64,000 bases of DNA from assembly GCF_013608025.1 (NCBI RefSeq), contig NZ_VDLV01000052.1:55640-119639 (forward strand), read 5' to 3'. Source of the DNA: Pseudomonas brassicacearum subsp. neoaurantiaca. Its GTDB lineage: Bacteria > Pseudomonadota > Gammaproteobacteria > Pseudomonadales > Pseudomonadaceae. The notes beneath the pieces were generated by a model. The model saw only the letters and a program-made list of their open reading frames with translations, was not told the origin of the DNA and searched no databases. Of the stretch, positions 18,464-27,698 are shown in pieces (position 1 is the first letter of the stretch; each line of letters begins with the position of its first letter). Made by a program: the position numbers and the translations under genes.

Positions 18464-19720
18464 ATGAAGATTCTGTTGGTGGGTGGCAGCGGCTTTATCG
18501 GCAGCAATCTGCTGCGAGCGCTGCACGGCGCCGGCCACTCGATCATCGCAACAAGTCGCCAAGCACAGGCGTCGAGCTGGCCCGGAGTCGAATGGCTGGC
18601 GCTGGATCTCGGCTTGCTGGCGAACGACCCCGGGCATTTTTCTTTCCCTGACGACATCGACTTGCTGATCAACGCTGCCGGCCTGCTAAGCGTCGATACT
18701 CAAGCGTTGAGCCTGGTCCAGGATTACGGCGCCCGAACGCTATTCGACCAGGCCGCACGCCGGGGCGTACCGGTTCTGCAGATCTCCGCGCTGGGAGCGA
18801 GCGCTCAATCGGACGTGCCCTTCCTGAGCAGCAAAGGCATGGCAGACGAATACTTGTCCGGTTTGAACAACGTTTCCGTTGTGCTGCGGCCCTCGCTGGT
18901 GCTGGGACCGGGCGGCGCGAGCAGCGGCTGGCTGATGGGACTTTCGCCTTGGCCGGTGATCCCCTTGCTGGATCTGAAGGCCCGCATCCAACCCGTGCAC
19001 ATCGATGACTTGGCCGGCGCAGTCCTCGCCCTGCTGCGGCACTGGCCAACCGAGTCGGTGGTGTTGCCATTGGTGGGGCCAGAGCCGATGACCCTGGCGC
19101 AGCTTATCGACCGTTTGCGAGCCGCCCAAGGCTGGCCGCCCGCGCGCTACTTGAAAGCACCGGCCTTGCTGACCCAGGTGGGCAGCCGATTGGGGGACCG
19201 ATTCGGCTGGCGCGCCTTGAACCGGCAAAGCGTGGTGCTGGCGCAACGGGACAATCTGGCTGACCCTGCGGTACTCGCTTCAGTCTGCGGTTATCGCGCC
19301 GCCCCGGTGCAAGCCCGCCTGAATGAATGGCCTACGGTCGCTCAAAGCAGCCTTCGGGCCATTCGTCCATTGATGCTCGTCGTACTGGCACTCATCTGGC
19401 TGGGTACCGCCGTAGTGTGCCTCGGCCCCGGCTACGAGTGGGGCTTGCGCATCATGGCCGAAGCCGGTGTGCACGGTGCCTGGGCAGAACTTGCGGTCAT
19501 CAGTGGTGCGCTGTGTGACGGAATACTAGGCGTGGGCATGTTGCTCCAGCGTTGGCGACGCCAGGCATTGCGGCTGCAGTTGGCGCTGATGCTCGGCTAC
19601 ACGCTGTGCATCAGTTTCGTCCTGCCGCATTATTGGTTCGATCCTTACGCGGCGGTCGCCAAGAACCTGGTATTGATAGTCGCGACTTTATGGCTGCTTT
19701 GGACTGAACCCCGCAAATGA
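18464..19720 (+). CDS. SDR/NAD-dependent epimerase-like protein fused to DoxX-like membrane domain
   Basis: A 418-residue fusion. Residues 1-290 are an extended-SDR Rossmann domain with the nucleotide motif LLVGGSGFIGSNLLRAL and a region like atypical SDRs (VPVLQISALGA, VVLRPSLVLGPGGASSGWL). Residues about 305-415 hold four membrane helices of the DoxX-like type (MLVVLALIWLGTAVVCLGPGYEWG; GILGVGMLLQRW). An NAD(P)-binding head joined to a membrane core suggests a membrane redox or quinone-linked activity, which is inference. It overlaps the next gene by 4 bp (ATGA). Confidence 0.8.
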   Translation: MKILLVGGSGFIGSNLLRALHGAGHSIIATSRQAQASSWPGVEWLALDLGLLANDPGHFSFPDDIDLLINAAGLLSVDTQALSLVQDYGARTLFDQAARRGVPVLQISALGASAQSDVPFLSSKGMADEYLSGLNNVSVVLRPSLVLGPGGASSGWLMGLSPWPVIPLLDLKARIQPVHIDDLAGAVLALLRHWPTESVVLPLVGPEPMTLAQLIDRLRAAQGWPPARYLKAPALLTQVGSRLGDRFGWRALNRQSVVLAQRDNLADPAVLASVCGYRAAPVQARLNEWPTVAQSSLRAIRPLMLVVLALIWLGTAVVCLGPGYEWGLRIMAEAGVHGAWAELAVISGALCDGILGVGMLLQRWRRQALRLQLALMLGYTLCISFVLPHYWFDPYAAVAKNLVLIVATLWLLWTEPRK

Positions 19721-20184
19721 GCCTCTACCTGCTACTGAAAACCCTGCACATCCTGTCTTCGACCGTCCTGTTCGGCCTGGGCGCCGGGTCTGCCTACTAC
19801 GCGCTTCGAGCCTGGCGCAGCGGCAAGCTTGAAGTCATTGCCGTCACCTTCAAGCATCTGGTCTTCGCCGATTGGGCGTTCACCGCCACGACCGCCGTGT
19901 TCCAGCCGCTGAGCGGGCTGGCCCTGGTGCACATTGCCGGCTGGCCATTGCAACAGAGCTGGTTGATGTGGAGCGTCGGCCTTTATTGCCTGGCGGGCGC
20001 CTGTTGGCTGCCGGTGGTCTGGTTGCAGATCCGCGTACACAGAATGGCCGAGCAAGCCTTGCGGGACGGCACGCCCATGCCGATCAAGGCTGCCACCTAC
20101 ATGCGCTGGTGGTTCGCGCTGGGCTGGCCAGCGTTCCTGGCATTCATGGCGATTTTCTATCTGATGGTGGCCAAGCCCGCTTGA
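19717..20184 (+). CDS. DUF2269 membrane protein, copy 2
   Basis: A 155-residue protein with four hydrophobic segments, similar to the 18035 gene in LKTLHILSSTVLFGLGAGSAYYALRAW and PLSGLALVHIAGWPLQQSWLMWS. Its ATG overlaps the stop of the SDR-DoxX gene, so the two products are made together. The gene order DUF2269, SDR-DoxX, DUF2269 argues for an inner-membrane complex of unknown activity. Confidence 0.8.
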   Translation: MSLYLLLKTLHILSSTVLFGLGAGSAYYALRAWRSGKLEVIAVTFKHLVFADWAFTATTAVFQPLSGLALVHIAGWPLQQSWLMWSVGLYCLAGACWLPVVWLQIRVHRMAEQALRDGTPMPIKAATYMRWWFALGWPAFLAFMAIFYLMVAKPA

Positions 20185-20190
20185 GGCCAG

Positions 20191-20213
20191 CCCACCGGAC
20201 GATCTGCGGTGGG
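20191..20213. terminator. Possible hairpin terminator between convergent genes
   Basis: A 7-bp stem, CCCACCG with CGGTGGG, and a 9-base loop sit in the 40-bp gap between the convergent DUF2269 and HAD phosphatase genes. There is no T-run on either strand, so factor-independent termination is uncertain. Confidence 0.35.
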
Positions 20214-20224
20214 CGTCGAAGCAC

Positions 20225-20881
20225 TCAGTCCCGCAGGCTGATTACCGGCCAACCTCGCTTCAGAGCCTCGGCCCGAAGGTTCGGGTCCGGATCCACCGCC
20301 ACCGGATGCGTCACTGCCTCCAACAGCGGCAGGTCATTCATCGAGTCGCTATAGAAGTAGCTATCTTCCAGCGAATAGCCGGTCTCTTCCAGCCAACGGT
20401 TCAGCCGGGTCACCTTGCCCTCGCGGAAACACGGGATGTCGGTGCTGCGCCCGCTGTAGCGCCCATCGATCATTTCGCATTCGGTGGCGATCAGGGTTTC
20501 GACCCCCAGGCGTTCAGCAATCGGCGCGGTGACGAAGCGGTTGGTGGCAGTGATGATCACCAGTTTGTCGCCAGCGTCGCGGTGCTTTTTCAACAGTTCG
20601 ATGGCTTGGGGCAACACGATCGGCTCGATGCAGTCGCGCATGTAGTCCAGATGCCACTGCGCCAGCACTTCCATCTCGGTGCGGCCGAGGATTTCCAGGC
20701 AGAAGTTCAAGTACTCGGCGTTGTCGAGCTTGCCAGCCAGGTAATCCTGGTAGAACTCGTCGTTACGCGCCTTGTACGTAACGGCGTCAAGGAACCCGCG
20801 TTCACACAGGTAATCGCCCCAGGCGTGATCGCTGTCGCCACCCAACAGCGTGTTATCCAAGTCGAATAAAGCCAGCCGCAT
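20225..20881 (-). CDS. HAD-IB phosphatase (orthologue of PA0335 histidinol-phosphate phosphatase by context)
   Basis: A 218-residue HAD hydrolase. The nucleophile motif is ALFDLDNTLLGGDSD near the N-terminus, motif II is LVIITATN, the motif III lysine is in FREGKVTRLNRW, and motif IV is YSDSMNDLPLL. The subfamily is IB, like SerB. Its position next to rppH and ptsP matches P. aeruginosa PA0335, which I recall being reported as the missing histidinol-phosphate phosphatase of histidine synthesis. That role is transferred by context and not proven by the residues seen here. Confidence 0.82.
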   Translation of the reverse strand: MRLALFDLDNTLLGGDSDHAWGDYLCERGFLDAVTYKARNDEFYQDYLAGKLDNAEYLNFCLEILGRTEMEVLAQWHLDYMRDCIEPIVLPQAIELLKKHRDAGDKLVIITATNRFVTAPIAERLGVETLIATECEMIDGRYSGRSTDIPCFREGKVTRLNRWLEETGYSLEDSYFYSDSMNDLPLLEAVTHPVAVDPDPNLRAEALKRGWPVISLRD

Positions 20882-21024
20882 TGCAGTTACTCGCTGAAAA
20901 TTCTGAAGAAAGGCGTCCAGAATACGGACTTTTCACAAGAGTGCACATAAGCTAGGGACGCTCGTTGCTGCTTTCACAACCTTTGTGGAACAATGCGGCG
21001 ACATGCGTTTACGAGGTTGTTGCC

Positions 21025-21504
21025 GTGATCGATCCCGATGGTTTCCGTCCCAATGTGGGGATCATTCTTACGAATGATGCTGGGCAGGTGCTATGGGCAC
21101 GCCGTATCAATCAAGACGCCTGGCAGTTTCCCCAGGGTGGGATCAATCCCCAGGAGACGCCGGAAGAAGCCTTGTACCGCGAGTTGAATGAAGAAGTCGG
21201 GCTGGAGCGAGAAGATGTCGAAATACTCGCCTGCACCCGGGGCTGGTTGCGCTATCGTTTGCCGCAACGCCTGGTCAGGACGCACAGCCAGCCGCTGTGC
21301 ATCGGCCAGAAGCAGAAATGGTTTCTCCTGCGCCTGATCTCCAACGAGCAGCGGGTGCGGATGGATTTGACCGGTAAACCGGAATTCGATGGCTGGCGCT
21401 GGGTCAGCTATTGGTATCCGTTGGGCCAGGTGGTGACATTCAAGCGCGAGGTTTATCGACGCGCCCTTAAAGAGCTTGCCCCGCGCCTGCTGACGCGCGA
21501 CTGA
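21025..21504 (+). CDS. rppH: RNA pyrophosphohydrolase RppH
   Basis: A 159-residue Nudix hydrolase that converts 5'-triphosphate RNA ends to monophosphate and starts mRNA decay. The Nudix box GX5EX7REUXEEXGU is complete (GGINPQETPEEALYRELNEE, continuing VGL). A GTG start at 21025 behind GAGG gives the conserved MIDPDGFRPNVGIIL; an open extension to 20965 lacks homology. It is followed after 22 bp by ptsP, the usual pairing in proteobacteria. Confidence 0.95.
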   Translation: MIDPDGFRPNVGIILTNDAGQVLWARRINQDAWQFPQGGINPQETPEEALYRELNEEVGLEREDVEILACTRGWLRYRLPQRLVRTHSQPLCIGQKQKWFLLRLISNEQRVRMDLTGKPEFDGWRWVSYWYPLGQVVTFKREVYRRALKELAPRLLTRD

Positions 21505-21526
21505 CGACGGAGTTCGACCCCGAGCC

Positions 21527-23806
21527 ATGCTCAATACGCTGCGCAAGATCGTCCAGGAAGTTAACTCCGCCAAGGATCTCAAGGCGGCGTTGGGGATTAT
21601 TGTGTTGCGCGTCAAAGAGGCCATGGGCAGCCAGGTCTGCTCGGTCTACCTGCTTGATCCCGAGACCAACCGTTTCGTGCTGATGGCCACCGAGGGCTTG
21701 AACAAGCGCTCCATCGGCAAAGTCAGCATGGCCCCCAATGAAGGTCTGGTCGGCCTGGTCGGCACGCGCGAAGAACCCCTGAACCTCGAAAACGCCGCGG
21801 ATCACCCGCGCTACCGCTACTTTGCCGAAACGGGGGAAGAACGCTACGCGTCGTTCCTCGGCGCACCGATCATCCACCACCGCCGCGTCGTCGGCGTGTT
21901 GGTCATCCAGCAAAAAGAGCGCCGTCAGTTCGACGAAGGCGAAGAAGCCTTCCTCGTCACCATGAGCGCACAGCTGGCAGGGGTTATCGCCCACGCCGAA
22001 GCCACTGGCTCGATCAGCGGCCTGGGTCGCCAGGGCAAGGGCATCCAGGAAGCCAAGTTCGTCGGTGTGCCGGGTTCGCCGGGCGCGGCGGTGGGCACGG
22101 CGGTGGTCATGTTGCCGCCCGCCGACCTCGACGTGGTGCCGGACAAGGCCATCAGCGACATCGACGCCGAGCTGGGGTTGTTCAAGACCGCCATCGAAGG
22201 CGTGCGGGCCGACATGCGCGCCTTGTCGGCGAAGCTGGCGACGCAATTGCGCCCGGAAGAACGAGCGCTGTTCGACGTTTATCTGATGATGCTCGACGAT
22301 GCGTCGCTAGGCAGCGAAGTCACCACGGTCATCAAGACCGGCCAATGGGCCCAGGGCGCGCTGCGCCAGGTGGTGACCGACCACGTCAACCGTTTCGAAT
22401 TGATGGACGACGCCTACCTGCGTGAGCGCGCCTCGGACGTCAAGGACCTTGGCCGCCGGCTGCTGGCCTACTTGCAGCAAGAGCGCCAGCAGACCCTGGT
22501 CTACCCCGACAACACCATCCTGGTCAGCGAAGAGCTGACCCCGGCCATGCTCGGCGAAGTGCCCGAAGGCAAGCTGGCGGGGCTGGTCTCGGTATTGGGC
22601 TCGGGCAACTCCCACGTGGCGATCCTGGCCCGGGCCATGGGCATCCCGACGGTGATGGGCCTGGTGGACCTGCCGTACTCCAAGGTCGACGGCATCCAGA
22701 TGATCGTCGATGGCTACCACGGCGAGGTCTACACCAACCCCAGCGACGTGCTGCGCAAGCAGTTTGCCGATGTGGTGGAGGAAGAAAAGCAACTGTCCCT
22801 GGGACTGGATGCGCTACGGGACCTGCCGTGCGTGACCCTCGATGGCCACCGCATGCCATTGTGGGTCAACACCGGCCTGCTGGCCGACGTGGCGCGGGCG
22901 CAGAAGCGTGGTGCGGAAGGCGTAGGCCTTTACCGCACCGAAGTGCCGTTCATGATCAACCAGCGCTTCCCCAGCGAAAAGGAACAGTTGGCGATCTACC
23001 GCGAGCAACTGGCTGCGTTCCATCCGCAGCCCGTGACCATGCGCAGCCTGGACATCGGCGGCGACAAGTCCCTGTCCTATTTCCCGATCAAGGAAGACAA
23101 CCCCTTCCTCGGCTGGCGCGGCATTCGCGTGACCCTCGACCATCCAGAGATCTTCCTGGTCCAGGCCCGCGCCATGCTCAAGGCCAGCGAAGGCTTGAAT
23201 AACCTGCGCATCCTGTTGCCGATGATTTCCGGCACCCATGAACTGGAAGAAGCCTTGCACTTGATCCACCGGGCCTGGGGCGAAGTACGCGACGAAGGCA
23301 CCGACGTGCCGATGCCGCCAGTCGGGGTGATGATCGAAATCCCGGCAGCGGTGTACCAGACCAAGGAACTGGCGCGGCAGGTAGACTTCCTCTCGGTAGG
23401 TTCCAACGACCTGACGCAGTACTTGCTGGCCGTGGACCGCAACAACCCACGGGTGGCCGATCTCTACGATTACCTCCACCCGGCGGTGCTGCAAGCCTTG
23501 CAGACCGTGGTGCGTGACGCCCATGCCGAAGGCAAGCCGGTGAGCATCTGCGGCGAAATGGCCGGTGACCCGGCGGCGGCAGTGCTGTTGATGGCGATGG
23601 GTTTCGACAGCCTGTCGATGAACGCCACCAACTTGCCGAAAGTGAAATGGATGCTGCGCCAGATCAACCTCAGCAAGGCCCAGGAACTGCTGGCGGAGCT
23701 GATGACCATCGACAATCCGCAGGTGATTCATAGCTCCTTGCAGTTGGCGCTGAAGAACCTCGGGTTGGCGCGGATGATCAATCCGGCTTCGAGCAAGACC
23801 CTCTAA
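21527..23806 (+). CDS. ptsP: Phosphoenolpyruvate-protein phosphotransferase PtsP (EI-Ntr)
   Basis: A 759-residue first enzyme of the nitrogen-related PTS, passing phosphate from PEP to NPr. It has an N-terminal GAF domain (about 1-160), then the EI N-domain starting VPGSPGAAVGTAVVM. The swivelling phosphohistidine domain carries the active histidine in GSGNSHVAILARAMGIPTVMG, and the C-terminal PEP-binding TIM barrel carries VGLYRTEVPFM, MRSLDIGGDK, VGSNDLTQYLLAVDRNN and the active cysteine in VSICGEMAGD. It is co-directional with rppH. The length matches the family. Confidence 0.96.
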   Translation: MLNTLRKIVQEVNSAKDLKAALGIIVLRVKEAMGSQVCSVYLLDPETNRFVLMATEGLNKRSIGKVSMAPNEGLVGLVGTREEPLNLENAADHPRYRYFAETGEERYASFLGAPIIHHRRVVGVLVIQQKERRQFDEGEEAFLVTMSAQLAGVIAHAEATGSISGLGRQGKGIQEAKFVGVPGSPGAAVGTAVVMLPPADLDVVPDKAISDIDAELGLFKTAIEGVRADMRALSAKLATQLRPEERALFDVYLMMLDDASLGSEVTTVIKTGQWAQGALRQVVTDHVNRFELMDDAYLRERASDVKDLGRRLLAYLQQERQQTLVYPDNTILVSEELTPAMLGEVPEGKLAGLVSVLGSGNSHVAILARAMGIPTVMGLVDLPYSKVDGIQMIVDGYHGEVYTNPSDVLRKQFADVVEEEKQLSLGLDALRDLPCVTLDGHRMPLWVNTGLLADVARAQKRGAEGVGLYRTEVPFMINQRFPSEKEQLAIYREQLAAFHPQPVTMRSLDIGGDKSLSYFPIKEDNPFLGWRGIRVTLDHPEIFLVQARAMLKASEGLNNLRILLPMISGTHELEEALHLIHRAWGEVRDEGTDVPMPPVGVMIEIPAAVYQTKELARQVDFLSVGSNDLTQYLLAVDRNNPRVADLYDYLHPAVLQALQTVVRDAHAEGKPVSICGEMAGDPAAAVLLMAMGFDSLSMNATNLPKVKWMLRQINLSKAQELLAELMTIDNPQVIHSSLQLALKNLGLARMINPASSKTL

Positions 23807-23824
23807 ATCCTGCGGCGAGCATTT

Positions 23825-23917
23825 GTGGCGAGGGAGCTTGCTCCCGCTGGCGGGCGAAGCCCGCCCAAAAGCTTTGGGGCTACTTCGTAGCCCAGCGGGA
23901 GCAAGCTCCCTCGCCAC
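23825..23917. repeat. REP-type inverted pair after ptsP
   Basis: Opposed GAGGGAGCTTGCTCCC copies (23825-23850, 23892-23917) have a spacer almost identical to that of the element at 4722-4816 (GGGCGAAGCCCGCCCAAAA, then GGGGCTACTTCGTAGCCC). The two elements are therefore recent copies of one another. Confidence 0.87.
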
Positions 23918-23932
23918 GGGTTATCGTCGGCA

Positions 23933-24679
23933 TTAAACGAGCAGCTCCACCTCCCCCAAATGCCCACCATGGGGCCCGAAACTGTGCTCGACGATATGCC
24001 GCCTCCCATCGGCATGGACAATCAGCGCCGTACTCGCCCGCGTCCCATAGGCGGGGCTGGCAATGAACACACTCGAAAGCAACATTTCCGTCGCCAGCCC
24101 CACACCCGTATCCGGCAGCTCAGCCACCGGCGCAGGTTGCGGGTCGTTCAACAGCGCCAGCAACGCCTGGGGCTGCGGATCGTCCAGTACTTCGCTCAAC
24201 GCCGTTCGAGCCTTGAGCAATTTAGGCCATGGCGTGTTCAGCCCGGCGTTGGACAAGCCGTAGACCCCTTCCGCCAACTGCTGCGGCCGGGTATCGCGGG
24301 CGTTGTAGTGCCAAAGCTCCGTACCGTCGCCGAGCAGCAGGTTGAAGCCACCGTACTCGCCGGCACGTGGCACCACTTCACTCAGATAGTCGGCAATCGA
24401 CAGGTTTGCGGTCAGGAATCGCGCCACCAGTTCGCCGCGCGACTTGAAGGCCGGCAGTTGGCCAGGGTCGCGAATGTTGGTCAGGGCCGCAAAGCGACCG
24501 TCGGCGCCAATACCGAGCCAGGTGCCACCAGCCTCCAGGTCGCGACCGGCATGCACATGCGGCGCGTCAGGCCACTGCGCCAGGGGCAGCGTCGGGCGCG
24601 CATAGAACTCGTCGCGGTTGGCCGCCACGATCAGCGGCTGGGCGTGGCCGGGTCGCCAGGCGAATACGATGAGGCACAT
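23933..24679 (-). CDS. NRDE (TANGO2-like) family protein
   Basis: A 248-residue protein beginning MCLIVFAW with the family-defining NRDE in AANRDEFYARPT. It also has GGTWLGIGADGRFAALTNIRDP, GFNLLLGDGTELWHYNAR and YGLSNAGLNTPWPKLL. The N-terminal cysteine at position 2 is conserved. TANGO2 relatives have been linked to heme or lipid handling, but the bacterial role is unclear. It is convergent with ptsP. Confidence 0.88.
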   Translation of the reverse strand: MCLIVFAWRPGHAQPLIVAANRDEFYARPTLPLAQWPDAPHVHAGRDLEAGGTWLGIGADGRFAALTNIRDPGQLPAFKSRGELVARFLTANLSIADYLSEVVPRAGEYGGFNLLLGDGTELWHYNARDTRPQQLAEGVYGLSNAGLNTPWPKLLKARTALSEVLDDPQPQALLALLNDPQPAPVAELPDTGVGLATEMLLSSVFIASPAYGTRASTALIVHADGRRHIVEHSFGPHGGHLGEVELLV

Positions 24680-24719
24680 CAGGTTGTCCTGTTATAGGAA
24701 TAAAACCGAGCAGCGTTTT

Positions 24720-24749
24720 TGTGGCGAGGGGATTTATCCCCTCGCCACA
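24720..24749. repeat. Compact palindromic REP element
   Basis: A near-perfect palindrome TGTGGCGAGGGGATTTATCC continues to the mirrored CCCTCGCCACA, with almost no spacer. It uses the GGGGATTTATCCCC core variant also seen at 63432. It sits between the divergent NRDE and TauE/SafE genes. Confidence 0.8.
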
Positions 24750-24844
24750 GAGATTCTGCGCAAGTCAGCTATGGGTCACTCTACCCATACATTACTGACG
24801 CATCCATCGCCTTCAGTAGAGGCCAAGCCCCCCGATCCGTTACC

Positions 24845-25663
24845 ATGCCGCTCTTATTTGCGATGGTCGAGGCGACGCTAGTGGAATTTTTGCTCTATCT
24901 GCTGCTCGGCGCCTGCGCCGGCGTGCTGGCCGGGCTGTTCGGCGTGGGGGGCGGAATGATCATCGTCCCGGTGCTGGTGTTCAGTTTCACCTTGCAGGGT
25001 TTCGATCCGCAGGTGTTGACACACCTGGCTGTCGGTACATCCCTGGCATCGATAATCTTCACGTCGGTCAACGCCGTGCGCGAACATCACCGCAAAGGCG
25101 CGGTGCGCTGGCTGATCTTTGCCTGGATGACCGTCGGAATCCTGATCGGCGCCGGTTTCGGCGCGCTCACCGCCGAAGCCATTTCCGGCCCGCACCTGCA
25201 AAAGATCATCGGCGTGTTCGCCATGATCGTCGCTGCGCAACTGGCCCTGGACTTCAAGCCCAAGGCCAGCCGCACGGTACCGGGCAAAGTCGGGTTGACC
25301 CTGGCCGGCACGGTCGTTGGCTGGGCCTCGGCGATTTTCGGCATTGGTGGCGGTTCGCTGACCGTGCCATTCCTGACCTGGCGCAGCGTACCGATGCAAC
25401 AAGCGGTGGCGACTTCCTCGGCCTGCGGGCTGCCGATCGCGCTGGTCAGTGCGCTGAGTTTCATGATTCTCGGCTGGCACGATCCGCTGTTGCCGCCCCA
25501 TAGTCTCGGTTTTGTATATTTGCCGGCCCTGCTGGGCATAGCCCTGACGAGCATGGTCTTCGCCCGCGTCGGTGCGCGACTGGCCCATCGCCTGTCGCCA
25601 CGCTTGCTCAAACGGCTGTTCGCCGCTTTGCTGTTCAGCGTGGGCTTGAGTTTCTTGCTTTGA
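24845..25663 (+). CDS. TauE/SafE-family membrane transporter (sulfite exporter-like)
   Basis: A 272-residue inner-membrane protein with about eight hydrophobic segments. Two repeated glycine-rich signatures are GACAGVLAGLFGVGGGMIIVP and GTVVGWASAIFGIGGGSLTVP, typical of the TauE/SafE anion exporter family (sulfite, sulfoacetate and similar). The start is uncertain: ATG 24845 or ATG 24863 both fit, while the open frame from 24719 runs through a REP element. A GGAATAA element (24695-24705) upstream resembles the sulfur-linked motif elsewhere but is weak. Confidence 0.85.
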   Translation: MPLLFAMVEATLVEFLLYLLLGACAGVLAGLFGVGGGMIIVPVLVFSFTLQGFDPQVLTHLAVGTSLASIIFTSVNAVREHHRKGAVRWLIFAWMTVGILIGAGFGALTAEAISGPHLQKIIGVFAMIVAAQLALDFKPKASRTVPGKVGLTLAGTVVGWASAIFGIGGGSLTVPFLTWRSVPMQQAVATSSACGLPIALVSALSFMILGWHDPLLPPHSLGFVYLPALLGIALTSMVFARVGARLAHRLSPRLLKRLFAALLFSVGLSFLL

Positions 25664-25731
25664 CGCAATCCTGGCTTAATCCCGAGGTGACAGCGTCGCC
25701 CGGGTATTTTTGACGCTTACGAGGAATATCA

Positions 25732-26541
25732 ATGCTGCCTTACCCGCAGATCGATCCGGTTGCCCTGGCCATCGGCCCGCTGAAAATCCACTGGTACGGC
25801 CTGATGTACCTGGTCGGCATCGGAGGTGCCTGGCTGCTGGCTTCGCGCCGGTTGAACCGTTTCGACCCGACCTGGAACAAGGAAAAGCTCTCCGACCTGG
25901 TGTTCTGGCTGTCCATGGGCGTGATCGTCGGCGGACGCCTGGGCTATGTGCTGTTCTACGACCTGAGCGCCTACCTGGCCAACCCGACGTTGATCTTCGA
26001 GGTCTGGAAGGGCGGCATGTCGTTCCATGGCGGGTTCATCGGTGTGATGCTGGCGGCGTTGTGGTTCGGCAAGCGCAACAACAAATCATTTTTCGAACTG
26101 ATGGACTTCGTCGCACCGATGGTGCCGATCGGCCTGGGCGCCGGGCGCATCGGCAATTTCATCAATGCCGAATTGTGGGGCAAGCCGACCGACGTGCCGT
26201 GGGCGATGATCTTCCCACCCTTCAGCGACCCGGCGCAGTTGCCGCGCCACCCGTCGCAGCTCTATCAATTCGCCCTCGAAGGCGTGGCACTCTTCCTGAT
26301 TCTCTGGCTGTTCTCGCGCAAGCCACGGCCAACCATGGCCGTGTCGGGCATGTTCGCCCTGTTCTACGGCATCTTCCGCTTCATCGTCGAGTTCGTCCGC
26401 GTTCCGGACGCCCAACTCGGCTATCTGGCGTGGAACTGGCTGACCATGGGCCAGGTGCTGTGCCTGCCGATGATCATCGGTGGCCTGGCGCTGATCTGGC
26501 TGGCCTATCGTCGCGCGCCGGCTGCCGCCGCCAAAGTTTAA
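25732..26541 (+). CDS. lgt: Phosphatidylglycerol-prolipoprotein diacylglyceryl transferase
   Basis: A 269-residue inner-membrane enzyme that transfers diacylglycerol to the lipobox cysteine of prolipoproteins. Lgt blocks are IHWYGLMYLVGIGGAWLLA, GGRLGYVLFYD, the catalytic-region HGGFIGVMLA, and the signature GAGRIGNFINAELWGKPTD. Seven membrane segments are expected. It precedes thyA by 50 bp, the usual arrangement. A GC-rich hairpin (about 26547-26574) lies between the two genes but has no T-run. Confidence 0.96.
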   Translation: MLPYPQIDPVALAIGPLKIHWYGLMYLVGIGGAWLLASRRLNRFDPTWNKEKLSDLVFWLSMGVIVGGRLGYVLFYDLSAYLANPTLIFEVWKGGMSFHGGFIGVMLAALWFGKRNNKSFFELMDFVAPMVPIGLGAGRIGNFINAELWGKPTDVPWAMIFPPFSDPAQLPRHPSQLYQFALEGVALFLILWLFSRKPRPTMAVSGMFALFYGIFRFIVEFVRVPDAQLGYLAWNWLTMGQVLCLPMIIGGLALIWLAYRRAPAAAAKV

Positions 26542-26590
26542 AATTCGAACCCCGGGGGGCGCGCCCCGGGTTCAAGGACACAGGTAATCC

Positions 26591-27562
26591 ATGAAGCAAT
26601 ATCTCGATCTGGTGGCTCACGTCATCAAGAACGGCACCAAGCAAGCCAACCGCACCGGTGTGAACACCATCAGTTTCCCCGGCGCCATGTTGCGCTACGA
26701 CTTGAAGGAAGGCTTCCCCGCCATCACCACTCGCAAGATGGCCTTCAAATCGGCCATCGGCGAAATGTGCGGTTTCCTGCGTGGCGTGAACAATGCCGCC
26801 GAGTTCCGCGCCCTGGGCTGCAAGGTCTGGGACCAGAACGCCAACGAAAACGCCCAATGGCTGGCCAACCCGTTCCGCCAGGGCGAAGACGACCTGGGCG
26901 AGATCTACGGCGTGCAATGGCGCAAATGGCCGGCCTACAAGCAGATCCCGGTAAGCAACCCGGCGGCCATCGAGCAGACGCTGGCCCAGGGTTACCGGCA
27001 GATCGCCGAGGGCGAGGAAAACGGCCAAGCCTACGTGGTGCTGTACAAGGCCATCGACCAGGTTCGCCAGTGCGTCGACACCATCATCAAGGACCCGGGC
27101 AGCCGGCGGATCCTGTTCCACGGCTGGAACTGCGCCCAGCTCGACGAGATGGCCCTGCCGCCGTGCCATCTGCTCTACCAGTTCCACCCGAATGTCGAGA
27201 CCAGGGAAATTTCCCTGACCCTTTACATCCGCTCCAACGACCTGGGCCTGGGCACGCCGTTCAACCTCACCGAAGGCGCGGCGCTGCTGAGCCTGATCGG
27301 TCGCCTGACCGGCTACACGCCGCGTTGGTTCACCTATTTCATCGGCGATGCCCACGTCTACGAAAACCACCTGGACATGCTCAACGAACAGCTCAAGCGC
27401 GAGCCGTTCCCGATGCCAAAACTGGCGATTTCCGAGCGCGTGCCGGAGTTTGCCAAGACGGGTGTGTATCAGCCTGAATGGCTGGAGCTGGTGGAGCCGA
27501 GCGACTTTTCTCTAGAAGGCTACCAGCACCATGCGCCGATGACTGCGCCGATGGCGGTCTGA
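26591..27562 (+). CDS. thyA: Thymidylate synthase
   Basis: A 323-residue enzyme that methylates dUMP to dTMP using methylene-tetrahydrofolate. The catalytic cysteine is in LPPCHLLYQFHP (about residue 191), folate/dUMP contacts lie in RSNDLGLGTPFNL, and FIGDAHVYENHL is also conserved. It belongs to the longer ThyA type with a middle insertion (E. coli has 264 residues). The ATG follows an AGGACACAGG region. It is the last gene of the lgt-thyA unit. Confidence 0.96.
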   Translation: MKQYLDLVAHVIKNGTKQANRTGVNTISFPGAMLRYDLKEGFPAITTRKMAFKSAIGEMCGFLRGVNNAAEFRALGCKVWDQNANENAQWLANPFRQGEDDLGEIYGVQWRKWPAYKQIPVSNPAAIEQTLAQGYRQIAEGEENGQAYVVLYKAIDQVRQCVDTIIKDPGSRRILFHGWNCAQLDEMALPPCHLLYQFHPNVETREISLTLYIRSNDLGLGTPFNLTEGAALLSLIGRLTGYTPRWFTYFIGDAHVYENHLDMLNEQLKREPFPMPKLAISERVPEFAKTGVYQPEWLELVEPSDFSLEGYQHHAPMTAPMAV

Positions 27563-27579
27563 GCCACCCCGCCCTCCAC

Positions 27580-27669
27580 TGTGGGAGCGAGCTTGCTCGC
27601 GATGAGGCCATTACATTCAACAGAGATGTTGACTGCTAAGCCGCCATCGCGAGCAAGCTCGCTCCCACA
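27580..27669. repeat. REP-type inverted pair, GGGAGCGAGCTTGCTCGCGAT family
   Basis: Opposed copies at both ends lie between the convergent thyA and cadR genes. Confidence 0.85.
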
Positions 27670-27698
27670 TTGGATCTGCATGTGCTGCGAGATCGGCA

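Noticed and set aside
24719..24844. N-terminal extension of the TauE/SafE frame
   Set aside because: The sequence is a REP palindrome and lacks hydrophobic or conserved character; later ATGs fit the family.
26547..26574. GC-rich hairpin between lgt and thyA as a terminator
   Set aside because: The stem has a bulge and no T-run follows; thyA has no obvious separate promoter, so read-through is more likely.
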